Shown here in pieces: positions 28,901-35,944 of a stretch of 64,000 bases of DNA; the first letter of the stretch is position 1, and every line of letters starts with the position of its first letter. Under the pieces are notes generated by a model. The model worked only from the letters and a program-made list of their open reading frames with translations, searched no databases and was not told the DNA's origin. This DNA comes from Acidobacteriaceae bacterium (lineage in GTDB: Bacteria > Acidobacteriota > Terriglobia > Terriglobales > Acidobacteriaceae). A program made the position numbers and the translations under genes. The DNA lies in NCBI GenBank assembly GCA_025352065.1, contig JANXUC010000179.1, positions 1-64,000 on the forward strand, read 5' to 3'.

Positions 28901-28949
28901 CAAATTTGGCTCTCGCAGCTTCCAGTTCTCCACGAAGTTCAGTTTTTAA
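25926..28949 (+). CDS. Oar-like TonB-dependent receptor
   Basis: 1007 residues, the large acidobacterial Oar type. An N-terminal hydrophobic signal (about 1-35) leads into a carboxypeptidase-regulatory domain (about 42-125; GRLEGTVTDPSGAAVPDAEI), then the plug with ESLPLNGRNFTDFALLTAG (about 158-176) and a TonB-receptor barrel ending with SRSFQFSTKFSF. The family has many copies in Acidobacteriota and is thought to take up or display large polymers; the substrate here is unknown. It is convergent with the c-di-GMP gene, sharing a GC-rich hairpin between them. Confidence 0.9.
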   Translation: MRRSIPLGCTSYCIFIATLFFTFMLLLSSTLARAQSAAASGRLEGTVTDPSGAAVPDAEIAVRNQDTGIATTIRSTAAGEFFVLYLDPGTYEVSIEKSGFRKLVLKDITVTVGTRAVLHPQLSIGKSDIVVNVSAETPLVDTAASSLGTVVNQQSIESLPLNGRNFTDFALLTAGATTDGDAGMISFNGVAGNYNNYTVDGGNNNNAFFAQQIGRTSIPYQFSEDVIREFQVTSTGFEAEFGQSGGGLVNTVTKGGTNQVHGDGYYYILDSATSANNKVNEQQGIPKPHDRRQQVGGTIGGPLVHDRFFYLGNFESQIRNEPLTVNDGPAVNGLPPNFFTNNPALAAQVQAAAGSFARSFNQNAAFGKLNGTLNDKNTLGITYNYQRFRSPHGYFNTPTSTGDGLSLTDGATSQFLQVSLQTAFTPTSINEFRFHYGSDYHFDLPSAPPTSPAVTIQNPDTGFVFGGNRFQLANTDRRFEFTDTFTRILGKHTLKAGVDINISHNSDYFTYGPKGEYRFGSLADVPTGNFELYLQSFGQSTIAQTSPTYSLFAQDQFRATPRLTVNYGLRYDLQVLPQPKPCNPTFALTCHIPYSKNNFAPRVGFAYSFGSKSSTVVRGSFGLFYVQEDLLDVSEAFASNGITRPFLVVVGPAFGNSNPLVTYPNTLTSFPTGAGATPSIVVFSPNFRSPYVEQANAAVEHQFGSQTALSVGYVYSHGLRLLGNSNGVTRQANGNFGFDLNLVPSAQQAAFAGVGNAFNTATVTLPNGKTYTTPDFGAIDGFLNPNFGTINAVDNSGLSIYSGLLLSLRHHSRQFVTSVAYTLSHTVDQGAGYFNQFDQASQRGPSQLDQTHRFVATGVWMPQFRGLKNFEFSSILNLASGRPYTGVFDTPEINYSIVPGEKFNSFRGPTFKDVDLSISREFHFGERYRLGFRAEAFDLFNHPNFQQNVIDNIQYQVDPNAPNPSPNPLNPTDQLWTVIPNLDFGVPSAIVPKFGSRSFQFSTKFSF

Positions 28950-28982
28950 GGGATTTCTTCGCGACAGAATACGGAAAGAAGA

Positions 28983-29008
28983 AAGGCGCCGGAATAATCC
29001 GGCGCCTT
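28983..29008. terminator. Hairpin between convergent genes
   Basis: AAGGCGCCGGA-ATAA-TCCGGCGCCTT is an 11-bp perfect stem 33 bp after the Oar-like stop and 20 bp after the convergent gene's stop. It could end transcription from both sides; the flanking T/A runs are weak. Confidence 0.75.
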
Positions 29009-29028
29009 CCAATTTCCACGGCAGCCTC

Positions 29029-31263
29029 CTATAGTGCAGCCGCCTTCGCCGCCGCCAGATACTGCTGCTCCGCCCCGTACTCCACGTTGCGTGCTTGCAC
29101 GGTCATCACCAGCTGCCGAATCTGTTCGCGGCTTTCGCGTGTCATATCGGCAAACTCAATTCCCAGGCCCGCACCCGGACGGGACCGCACAACCTTCCCC
29201 ATCACGGTAAGATTGCCGCCTTCCCATACGGTGATGCTGACCTGCGAGCCCATACCGACAAATGCTCCTGATTCGAAGAAGCATCCGCCCGTGCTTACGT
29301 TGACCACGGTTCCAATGACTGGCACATCGCTGCCGTTGGCGTGCAACTCCGCAGGCAGGCAGCTCTTCGCTCTCTGCGATCGTCGCAAGTCCTTTTCCCC
29401 GGGCTCTTTTTCCTGTTCTGCGTACATCCTTCGGTCAGCGTTTTCCAGCAGGCTCTCCGCATCGGCAGCATCGTCCGGATAGTTCGCGTAGCCCAGATTG
29501 ACTCCCACCACATCTTCGCCGCATACATCGACTCCAACTTGCTTCGCCATATCGCGAAGTTGGCCTGCGCGGGTTCTCACAACCTCTTCCGGCATCTCCG
29601 GTGCGACAACAACAAACTCATCTCCGCTCATGCGCGCCACGTGATCGTATTTCCGGCTCGTAGCCTGCAGGCGTTCCGCAAAAGCCTTCAGCACGCGGTT
29701 CCCTTGTTCCAATCCAAACCGCTCATTCACCTGCTTGAAGCCGCGCAAGTTGCACACCATCACCGTCAGGCGGCTATTGTCTCTTTCGCAACGCGCCAGC
29801 TCTCGATCCAATTGCAGGAATAGCGACCGCGCATTGGGCAACCCTGTCAGATAGTCCGTCGTCGAAGAGCCTTCCGCCTGCTGGTACTTCAGCGCATTCT
29901 CCACTGCCAACCCGGTCTTCGAACTGACCGCCTGCAGCACTCTTAAATTATCCGAGGTAAACGTCGCCGCTTCCAAACGGTACAGTGCAAGCACGCCCAC
30001 CACGCCCTTTAACCCCAACAACGGCACGGCCATGGCGGATTTCAGTTTGATCGCCTTGGCCGGATCACTCGTCGCTCCGGGCTCGACTGTGGGATTTCCG
30101 TTCACAATGACTTTTTGATTTTGGGCCACCCACCCGCACAGTCCTTCGCCCAGTGGAATCCGCAGCGAAGCCAGCGCCCGGAAATCTTCCCCATTCACAT
30201 ATTCTGGAATCAACTTATCCCCGCGCAAAATATACACCGCAATCGCGTCGTGCGGAATCAGATTGTTGAGTCTCACGGATAGAACAGAAAGCGTCTCGCT
30301 CAGGCTGAGCGACGCTCCCATATCACGGCTTAGCTCAAACAGCCCCTGCGCTTCCTGCCGCGCTGAAGATATCAAATCCAGAACGTCGCTCTCTTGCCGC
30401 TTCCGTGCCGGCACATCCCAGACTGCCAGGCCGGCCGCTGGCTCCTGGCCGGTCGTCATCGTCTCAACCGGTGCTTCTTTCGCAGGATGCCCCAACGCTT
30501 GGCGCCGGACCATGCCTTCCAGTTCGTCGAATCTCCGCCGCACAACCCCTACAACCGTCGGATCGAACGAGCTTCCCGACTGTTCCTGCAATTTTTCTAG
30601 AACCTCATTCCCGGCCAACCCGCGCCGGTACTGCCGGTCTGAAGCTAGCGCATCCACGTAGTCCACCGCAGCTAGAATGCGTGCGCCAATTGGAATTTGA
30701 TCCCCACGCAGGCCTTTCGGATATCCCGCTCCATTCCATTTCTCATGATGCGCGCGCACAATCGGTGCAACCGGATACGGAAATCCCACACGTTCCAAAA
30801 TCTCCGCACCGACGGTGGGATGTATCTTAACTTTCTCAAACTCTTCTACTGAAAGCTTGCCCGGCTTCGAGATGATGTATTCGGGCACAGCCAGTTTCCC
30901 AATATCATGCAGCAGCGATGCTACCGAGAGAGCCTGCATCTCGTCCCCGCTCAGCTTGAGTTCTTTCCCGACTTCCACACAGAAAATCCGCACCCGTTGC
31001 AAATGGTCGTGCGTTGTTTGATCCTTCGCTTCAATCGTCAACGCCAGCGCTTCCACCATGCGCATGTGGACGTCGCCCATATCTTGCGTGTGTTTCCGTT
31101 CCGCCTGGAGCTGCTTAGTGCGCAGGCGATAGGAATACAGAACAAGAAAAAATGCGGGCAACAATAGTAATGTTGTCTGCCAAGTCATGGCCCAGAGGTC
31201 CCTTAAGTCTTTACTCGATTTGCGGACCCCTCCATACTCTCCTGAACCGGCAGGCCGGGCCAA
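29029..31263 (-). CDS. HD-GYP / GAF / GGDEF / PilZ c-di-GMP protein
   Basis: 744 residues with four signalling domains in one chain. A membrane helix (about 28-46) anchors it. Residues 65-225 are an HD-GYP c-di-GMP phosphodiesterase (HD at 119-120 in LLHDIGKLAVP, HHEKWNGAGYP at 172-182). Residues about 300-460 are a GAF sensor. Residues 465-615 are GGDEF, with SGDEF at 546-550 and an intact inhibitory site RKYD at 537-540, but the metal-site segment reads NLRGFKQVNE instead of D-x-D-x-F-K-x-x-N-D, so cyclase activity is doubtful. Residues 627-725 are a PilZ receptor (RRSQR and NVSTGG). M26 (31188) is an alternative start just before the helix. Confidence 0.93.
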   Translation of the reverse strand: MARPAGSGEYGGVRKSSKDLRDLWAMTWQTTLLLLPAFFLVLYSYRLRTKQLQAERKHTQDMGDVHMRMVEALALTIEAKDQTTHDHLQRVRIFCVEVGKELKLSGDEMQALSVASLLHDIGKLAVPEYIISKPGKLSVEEFEKVKIHPTVGAEILERVGFPYPVAPIVRAHHEKWNGAGYPKGLRGDQIPIGARILAAVDYVDALASDRQYRRGLAGNEVLEKLQEQSGSSFDPTVVGVVRRRFDELEGMVRRQALGHPAKEAPVETMTTGQEPAAGLAVWDVPARKRQESDVLDLISSARQEAQGLFELSRDMGASLSLSETLSVLSVRLNNLIPHDAIAVYILRGDKLIPEYVNGEDFRALASLRIPLGEGLCGWVAQNQKVIVNGNPTVEPGATSDPAKAIKLKSAMAVPLLGLKGVVGVLALYRLEAATFTSDNLRVLQAVSSKTGLAVENALKYQQAEGSSTTDYLTGLPNARSLFLQLDRELARCERDNSRLTVMVCNLRGFKQVNERFGLEQGNRVLKAFAERLQATSRKYDHVARMSGDEFVVVAPEMPEEVVRTRAGQLRDMAKQVGVDVCGEDVVGVNLGYANYPDDAADAESLLENADRRMYAEQEKEPGEKDLRRSQRAKSCLPAELHANGSDVPVIGTVVNVSTGGCFFESGAFVGMGSQVSITVWEGGNLTVMGKVVRSRPGAGLGIEFADMTRESREQIRQLVMTVQARNVEYGAEQQYLAAAKAAAL

Positions 31264-31893
31264 GACCTATCGGACACATTGCGATTACGGAAGTTTCCTC
31301 TCAATCTCGAAAATCGCTCAAGCGGGTAGCAGCTCTTTTGGCTCTTTCCCTTGGGCTCCTAGCCCTTTGCTCCTAGCCCTGGCTCCCTCCGTGTATCTCT
31401 GCACCGCTGTGGTTCCAAGTTCTCCCCGCCTGGACACATAGTCCTTCGCCTCGGGCAGACTAGAAAGCCAAGCCCCACGATCCTGCGAAAAAACGGGAGT
31501 TACAAAGTTGCAACGAGAAGCAGGGTGGGAAACGATTTCATGTTTAGAATCCTCCGTAAAACTCTGTGCCCTCTGTGGTTGAAGGTTTCGACTTCCCCGA
31601 AATCCGAGGCCCTCCATACTTCTTGTCCTCAACACTCACTCCCCATCAAATATGATCCGCCTGCGCCGGGCGAGCGCATTTTTCAACTGACTGTAAACCT
31701 ATGAATAAATGGACGTTGGGCGAATAATTCGCTAAGGAACGGATTTCGTAAGAGAAACTCCTAATAGTTATTGAAATATTTCCACCACGCAAGATGGACA
31801 AAAGCTCGGGTGTCCGTCCTTTACGCCTGGGATCTCTTTCAAATTTAGGATAAACAGTGCTCCATCCTTCTCGGACACGGCTTTCACCGCAAG
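31264..31893. other. 630-bp gene-free stretch
   Basis: No coding frame here looks real. It contains two family B repeats (31383-31416 and 31549-31590) and an AT-richer part (31680-31860) with no motif I recognise. It ends at the parB-like remnant. Confidence 0.6.
31549..31590. repeat. Dispersed repeat family B
   Basis: Copy of the CTCTGTG element: CCTCCGTAAAACTCTGTGCC then CTCTGTGGTTGAAGG. A more diverged copy lies at 31383-31416. Confidence 0.65.
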
Positions 31894-32006
31894 CTACTTC
31901 CCCTTCAACATCTCCAACACCCGGTCAAAATCCTCCAAGGACTTGTGCTCGATCAAAATACCTCCCCGCCGCTCTTGTCTTCGATCTTCACTCGCACTCC
32001 CGGCGG
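31894..32006 (-). pseudogene. Remnant of a parB 3' end (C-terminal fragment, frameshifted)
   Basis: This stretch aligns base for base with the 3' end of the intact parB (32595-32710). In the first part it reads GVRVKIEDKSGG, matching ParB residues 303-313; one missing base in the GGGCGGGG run then shifts the frame, after which ILIEHKSLEDFDRVLEMLKGK and a TAG stop match the ParB C-terminus. It has no start or upstream portion. It lies directly downstream of the acetyltransferase gene, suggesting that gene arrived together with a replacement parB 3' end. Confidence 0.85.
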
Positions 32007-32007
32007 T

Positions 32008-32529
32008 CTAGACTGCGGCTTCGCGATCTCCCCCACCCACCGCCTTCACCATCAAACTAACCAGCTTCCCCTCGTCCGCCACCAACTGCCCCACTTCGGC
32101 GAACCCTAACTTCTTGTGAAACGCCGCCGACCCAGGATTCGGCGGCTCAAGATTCACTTCACACGTCAGAATCGGCGCCACGCCAGCCTCACCAGAAAGA
32201 AGCGCCGCTTGTTCCACATCCGCATAAAGCGCCCGACCAATCCCTAAGCCGTTAAATTGCGGAGCCACCACAATCCGGTCAATGTACACAAAGTTCTCAT
32301 ACCGCTCGCAGAACCAGCGGTAGTTCAGGCTCTGGTAATTTTCCCCCGGACGCAGCGCCATCAGAAACCCGGCCACCGCTCCATCCACACAGGCCACGCC
32401 AAAATAGAAACACTGCCCCGCGAGCACAGAAAATTCTGACTCGGTCAGGCTGCTCACATGCGGCAGCGCACCCTCATTCATCGCCAATACAGCCGCATAA
32501 TCCGCTCTCTCGGCGGCCCGAATCTGCAT
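32008..32529 (-). CDS. GNAT-family N-acetyltransferase
   Basis: 173 residues with the GNAT fold: an N-terminal MQIRAAERADYAAVLAMNEGALP, a central FVYIDRIVVAPQFNGLGIGRALY segment holding the acetyl-CoA pyrophosphate-binding Q/RxxGxG/A pattern (QFNGLGIG), and a C-terminal NPGSAAFHKKLGFAEVG. It acetylates an amine of unknown identity. It sits between intact parB and a parB remnant, so it is probably a recent arrival at this locus. Confidence 0.85.
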   Translation of the reverse strand: MQIRAAERADYAAVLAMNEGALPHVSSLTESEFSVLAGQCFYFGVACVDGAVAGFLMALRPGENYQSLNYRWFCERYENFVYIDRIVVAPQFNGLGIGRALYADVEQAALLSGEAGVAPILTCEVNLEPPNPGSAAFHKKLGFAEVGQLVADEGKLVSLMVKAVGGGDREAAV

Positions 32530-32531
32530 CC

Positions 32532-32575
32532 CTCTGTGAACCTCTGTGCTCTCTGTGATGAAAAGGTTTTGACTT
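32532..32575. repeat. Dispersed repeat family B
   Basis: CCCTCTGTGAACCTCTGTGC then CTCTGTGATGAAAAGG, between parB and the acetyltransferase gene. Confidence 0.65.
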
Positions 32576-32594
32576 GGATCTCACTGGCAACTGA

Positions 32595-33614
32595 CTACTG
32601 GTGGCTGCCCTTCAGCATCTCTACCACGCGATCAAAATCTTCCAGGGTCTTGTACTCGATCAAAATACTTCCCCGCCCGCTCTTGTCTTTAATCTTCACC
32701 CGCACGCCCAGCGCCTCCTCCAGCGTCCGTTCCGCCAGTCGCACGTTGGGATCGACGTACCGCACTTCCCCTGGCTTGCGCCCACCCTCATCTGGGACGT
32801 TGATGTTGTAAACAATCTGTTCCAAGGAACGAACGGAAGTTCCGTCCTCGGCCGCTTTCGCCGCCACCCGCTCCGCGATTTGCGGATCGCGCAGGCCGAG
32901 CAGGATTTTCGCGTGGCCAAACTCCAGCTTCCCTGCCTGCAGCAACGCCTGCACCGCAGCGGGCAGCTTCAGCATGCGCATGTAGTTCGCCACCGTCGAG
33001 CGCTCCACGCCTGTTCGTAGCGAAATTTCATTCTGCGTCAGTTGGAATTCTTCACTCAACCTTCCAAACGCCCGCGCCTGATCGAAGCAGTTCAAATCCT
33101 GCCGCATCAGGTTCTCGATGATGGTCAGCTCCATCGCCTGCATGTTCGAAACGGTGCGAATCACCGCCGGGATCGTCGGCTTCCCCGCCCGCTTCGATGC
33201 CTTCCAGCGGCACTCGCCCGCAATCAGGATGAATCTGCCGCCATCCTCGGTGGGCCGCACCGATATCGGCTGCAAAACGCCGCTTGCGCGAATCGATGCC
33301 GTCAACTCCGCCATGTACTCCTCGCTCACCTGCGAGCGCGTCTGGTACGGGTTTGGATCGATGTCTTCAAGTTTCAATTGCAGAACTTGATGCCAACGCT
33401 CGCCCTTTTCGGAGAGCTCCGACTCCGGCCCCATCGCGTTGCGGAAAGCTTCTGCGGCGCCTGCGGGGCTAGGCGCGACGGCCCTCGGCCCAGGCAACAG
33501 AGACTCCAACCCCCGCCCCAACGCCTTCCGCTTCTCCAGAGTTTTTTCCATCGGCTTATCTCCAATTTTCTCCACTGCCTTCTCCACCGTATTCTCAGCC
33601 GCCAATGCTATCAA
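32595..33614 (-). CDS. parB: Chromosome-partitioning protein ParB
   Basis: 339 residues. An N-terminal KALGRGLESLLPG (about 30-42) interacts with ParA; residues 75-170 are the ParB/Srx CTP-binding domain with ENLMRQDLN at 167-175; residues about 180-245 hold the helix-turn-helix that reads parS (SLRTGVERSTVANYMRMLKLP); the C-terminus dimerises. The usual GERRWRA box reads GECRWKA at 133-139, a departure from consensus. M22 (33551) is an alternative start. It is transcribed just after parA, and six parS sites lie upstream of the pair. Confidence 0.96.
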   Translation of the reverse strand: MIALAAENTVEKAVEKIGDKPMEKTLEKRKALGRGLESLLPGPRAVAPSPAGAAEAFRNAMGPESELSEKGERWHQVLQLKLEDIDPNPYQTRSQVSEEYMAELTASIRASGVLQPISVRPTEDGGRFILIAGECRWKASKRAGKPTIPAVIRTVSNMQAMELTIIENLMRQDLNCFDQARAFGRLSEEFQLTQNEISLRTGVERSTVANYMRMLKLPAAVQALLQAGKLEFGHAKILLGLRDPQIAERVAAKAAEDGTSVRSLEQIVYNINVPDEGGRKPGEVRYVDPNVRLAERTLEEALGVRVKIKDKSGRGSILIEYKTLEDFDRVVEMLKGSHQ

Positions 33615-33633
33615 AGTTCCCTCTCAGATTGTG

Positions 33634-33655
33634 GCGCGGACACTCTTGTCCGCGC
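33634..33655. repeat. Dispersed palindrome family C
   Basis: GCGCGGACA-CTCT-TGTCCGCGC, a 9-bp perfect stem between parA and parB. Other copies are at 23427-23446, 36785-36804, 40964-40983 (diverged) and 43244-43264. Confidence 0.8.
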
Positions 33656-33702
33656 GGTCTTGCACTTGCCTTGCAGTTGCCTTTGGTGTTCGCTAAAGGA
33701 TT

Positions 33703-33735
33703 CCCCTGTGGGACTCAGTGTCCTCAGTGGTTGAT
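33703..33735. repeat. Dispersed repeat family B
   Basis: CCCCTGTGGGACTCAGTGTC then CTCAGTGGTTG, in the 151-bp parA-parB gap together with a family C palindrome. Confidence 0.6.
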
Positions 33736-33765
33736 GCCTTTGGCTGTTACGTTCCACAAGCAGAA

Positions 33766-34569
33766 CTAGCCCGCCTGCTCCAGCTCCGGCGCCGGACTCG
33801 TTAACGACACGTGCCGCGACAGAATCTCTTTCGCCAGCCGTATGTAGCTCTCCGCCCCGCGCGACCGCACGTCGTACAGCAGCGCTGGCTTGCCATGACT
33901 GGGAGCCTCCGCCAGCCGTATGTTCCGAGGCACAGTCGTCTCGCACAGTAGGTCGCCAAAAAACTTCTTCAGCTCCCCCGACACCTGCTGCGCAAGATTT
34001 GTTCGATCATCCAGCATGGTCAGCACCACACCCTCGATCAACAGCCCAGGATTGAGCGATACGCGAATCCTCTCCACCGTATCCATCAATTCGCTGATCC
34101 CTTCCAGGGCAAAGTACTCCGCCTGCATCGGAATCAGCACAGAATCCGCAGCCACCAATGCATTCAGCGTGAGCAAATCGAGCGCGGGAGGACAATCCAT
34201 CACAATGTACTCAAACTTATCGCGCAAAGGCGCCAGCGCATCCTTCAAACGAAACTCGCGCCGCTCCACCGACACCAGCTCAATGTTGGCCCCAATCAAG
34301 TCCTTGCGCGACGGAATCAGCCACAACTGCTCCAGTTCCGTGTGCTGGAGCGCCTCCTGGGCTGTAGCGTCGCCCATCAGGACGTCGTAGATGCTGATCC
34401 GCTCCGGATCCTTGGCAAAACCTAAGCCGCTTGTAGCGTTCGATTGCGGGTCGCAATCGATCAGCAGGCTGTTCACTTCCGCAGCCGCAAACGACGCGGC
34501 CAAGTTGATGGCAGTCGTGGTTTTACCCACGCCACCCTTCTGGTTAGCGACAGCTATGACACATCCCAT
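33766..34569 (-). CDS. parA: Chromosome-partitioning ATPase ParA (Soj)
   Basis: 267-residue deviant-Walker ATPase: MGCVIAVANQKGGVGKTTTA carries the KGGVGKT Walker A' with its signature Lys at residues 11-17, followed by LIDCDPQSNATSG and VMDCPPALDLLTLNAL. It binds DNA non-specifically in the ATP state and moves ParB-parS complexes. Full length, with the family N-terminus at the chosen ATG (34569). parA and parB read away from the parS cluster. Confidence 0.97.
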   Translation of the reverse strand: MGCVIAVANQKGGVGKTTTAINLAASFAAAEVNSLLIDCDPQSNATSGLGFAKDPERISIYDVLMGDATAQEALQHTELEQLWLIPSRKDLIGANIELVSVERREFRLKDALAPLRDKFEYIVMDCPPALDLLTLNALVAADSVLIPMQAEYFALEGISELMDTVERIRVSLNPGLLIEGVVLTMLDDRTNLAQQVSGELKKFFGDLLCETTVPRNIRLAEAPSHGKPALLYDVRSRGAESYIRLAKEILSRHVSLTSPAPELEQAG

Positions 34570-34669
34570 GATTTTTGGACCGGGAGAAACCTGAGCAAGG
34601 TAACCTATAGCGAGAATAAAGGCTGACCAGCGCTATGGCAATCACAATTTCGAGTCAGTTTGAACAGAA

Positions 34670-35342
34670 TGTTCCACGTGGAACAATTGGGGACGAAAAG
34701 ACTAAGTGATTGATAAATAGACTAGTTATTTGAAAATGTTCCACGTGGAACATTTTGCGAGGCCGAGAAATCCTCAGGGTAGGTGTGATTTCTGTGTGGG
34801 AAACTCGGCAGCGGGGATCGCATTCCCTCCTGCAGAAGACAGCAGGCGGAGCCAAGCCAGACCCAGCAAAATGTTCCACGTGGAACATTTTCAAAGCAAA
34901 GCGGAGGTAAACCCATCCGCGCAGTCGAGGGTGCCCCAGGTTAGGGTGCGCCCTTTTGCCCCTAACCTAGGAGAGCATTCTGCACACTTTCAGCGGATGT
35001 GTTTGGAAAGTGGGTTGTCTTACCGAAGAAAATGTTCCACGTGGAACATTTTGCCGAGTTGGGCTGTTTCTTGCAAATCTTCGTTCCCGCGATCAAAGGT
35101 TGCCTCGGTCAGCCCTTCCCAGGTACGGGTGCAAAGAACGCACCCGGACCTGGGGCACCTACGGCGTGATCGTATTTGGAAGTTGGATTGGCTCACTAAC
35201 AAAATGTTCCACGTGGAACATTTCCGTCGAGCCAGCATGTTTCCGGGTAAAGGATGGGCTTTAACTCCGCGAGAGCAGCTTTTCGCCCACCTCGATCCTT
35301 CGGGGATTGAGTCCCCGCTAGCAAATTGTTCCACGTGGAACA
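34670..35342. promoter_or_regulatory. parS: Cluster of six perfect parS centromere sites
   Basis: The 16-bp palindrome TGTTCCACGTGGAACA occurs exactly six times: 34670-34685, 34737-34752, 34872-34887, 35033-35048, 35205-35220 and 35327-35342. This is a known ParB-binding parS sequence. Most copies extend to a longer palindrome (AAAA before, TTTT after). Open frames crossing this stretch are artefacts of the repeated palindrome. Two of the spacers carry stable inverted repeats: 34935-34971 (CCAGGTTAGGG arm) and 35118-35154 (a 15-bp arm CCCAGGTACGGGTGC with one mismatch). Confidence 0.97.
35118..35154. repeat. Long inverted repeat between parS sites 4 and 5
   Basis: CCCAGGTACGGGTGC, a 7-base loop, and GCACCCGGACCTGGG form a 15-bp stem with one mismatch. 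A related stem sits between sites 3 and 4 at 34935-34971. Neither is followed by a U-run. Confidence 0.8.
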
Positions 35343-35419
35343 TTTTGTGGGCATAGGAGCTGTCGGAGATGCGAGACAGGTTAGCCAAGAACGTCCGAAA
35401 CTGAGGCTTGGAACAAGAT

Positions 35420-35550
35420 TGCAAGAGATGTATCCCACTTTTAATTTAAATTGAAGGCTTTACTTTAGAATAAGTCGAGACTTTGACAGTTTTATCCCAC
35501 TTGTTAACTAACTAGATTCTTGGCGAGGTGAGACCTTATCCACGAGAGTT
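35420..35550. other. Candidate replication-origin (oriC-like) AT-rich segment
   Basis: Directly beyond the last parS site the sequence turns AT-rich (TTTTAATTTAAATTGAAGG at 35439-35457), carries two copies of TATCCCACTT (35431 and 35493) and one near-consensus DnaA box TTATCCACG (35536-35544). A position between parAB/parS and rsmG is a classic origin site. Only one good DnaA box is visible and dnaA is absent, so this stays a hypothesis. Confidence 0.35.
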
Positions 35551-35944
35551 CCTACTGCGAGCGGAGTAGAGCGCCACTCCTAGACCCAAAGTCGTCCGTC
35601 ATACTCCACTCGCAAACCTGGGACGGAGTGTTCTGGTCACTGGCGGACCACTCGATAACTATGCTGGTTCTCCTCCCTGCTTGACCTGCAAGTTTTGGGT
35701 TCGTGCAGTTTCTCTTGATTCTCATAATGGAACATACCGGGCATCGGAAATGCCGGTCTCACAATTTCTCGCATCATCGCCCCACCTGTTGACTTGGACG
35801 AGTCTTGTCGATGAAGGCTCGTAGCAAGAACGATCCTCGTCGAGTCCCCCCTGCCGCAACGACATGAGTACTCCCAATTGCTTCCGGCGGTCCACTTCCC
35901 TCTCAAAGAGAACGCTTCGATGAAAGCGCGGGACCACTTGTTGT
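35551..35944. other. Gap between origin-like segment and rsmG, no gene supported
   Basis: Short minus-strand frames exist (35637-35906 and 35722-35937) but have neither a convincing start region nor recognisable protein content. I see no repeat of the dispersed families here. Confidence 0.5.

Noticed and set aside
34670-35342. CRISPR array
   Set aside because: The repeats are 16-bp perfect palindromes with spacers of irregular length (50-160 bp), matching parS and not a CRISPR.
34730-35356. Long plus-strand and minus-strand open frames across the parS cluster
   Set aside because: They are created by the repeated parS palindrome (recurring MFHVEHF-type peptide); real function is the DNA sites.
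35637-35937. Small minus-strand genes before rsmG
   Set aside because: No ribosome-binding site or recognisable motif, and two frames overlap with no preference.
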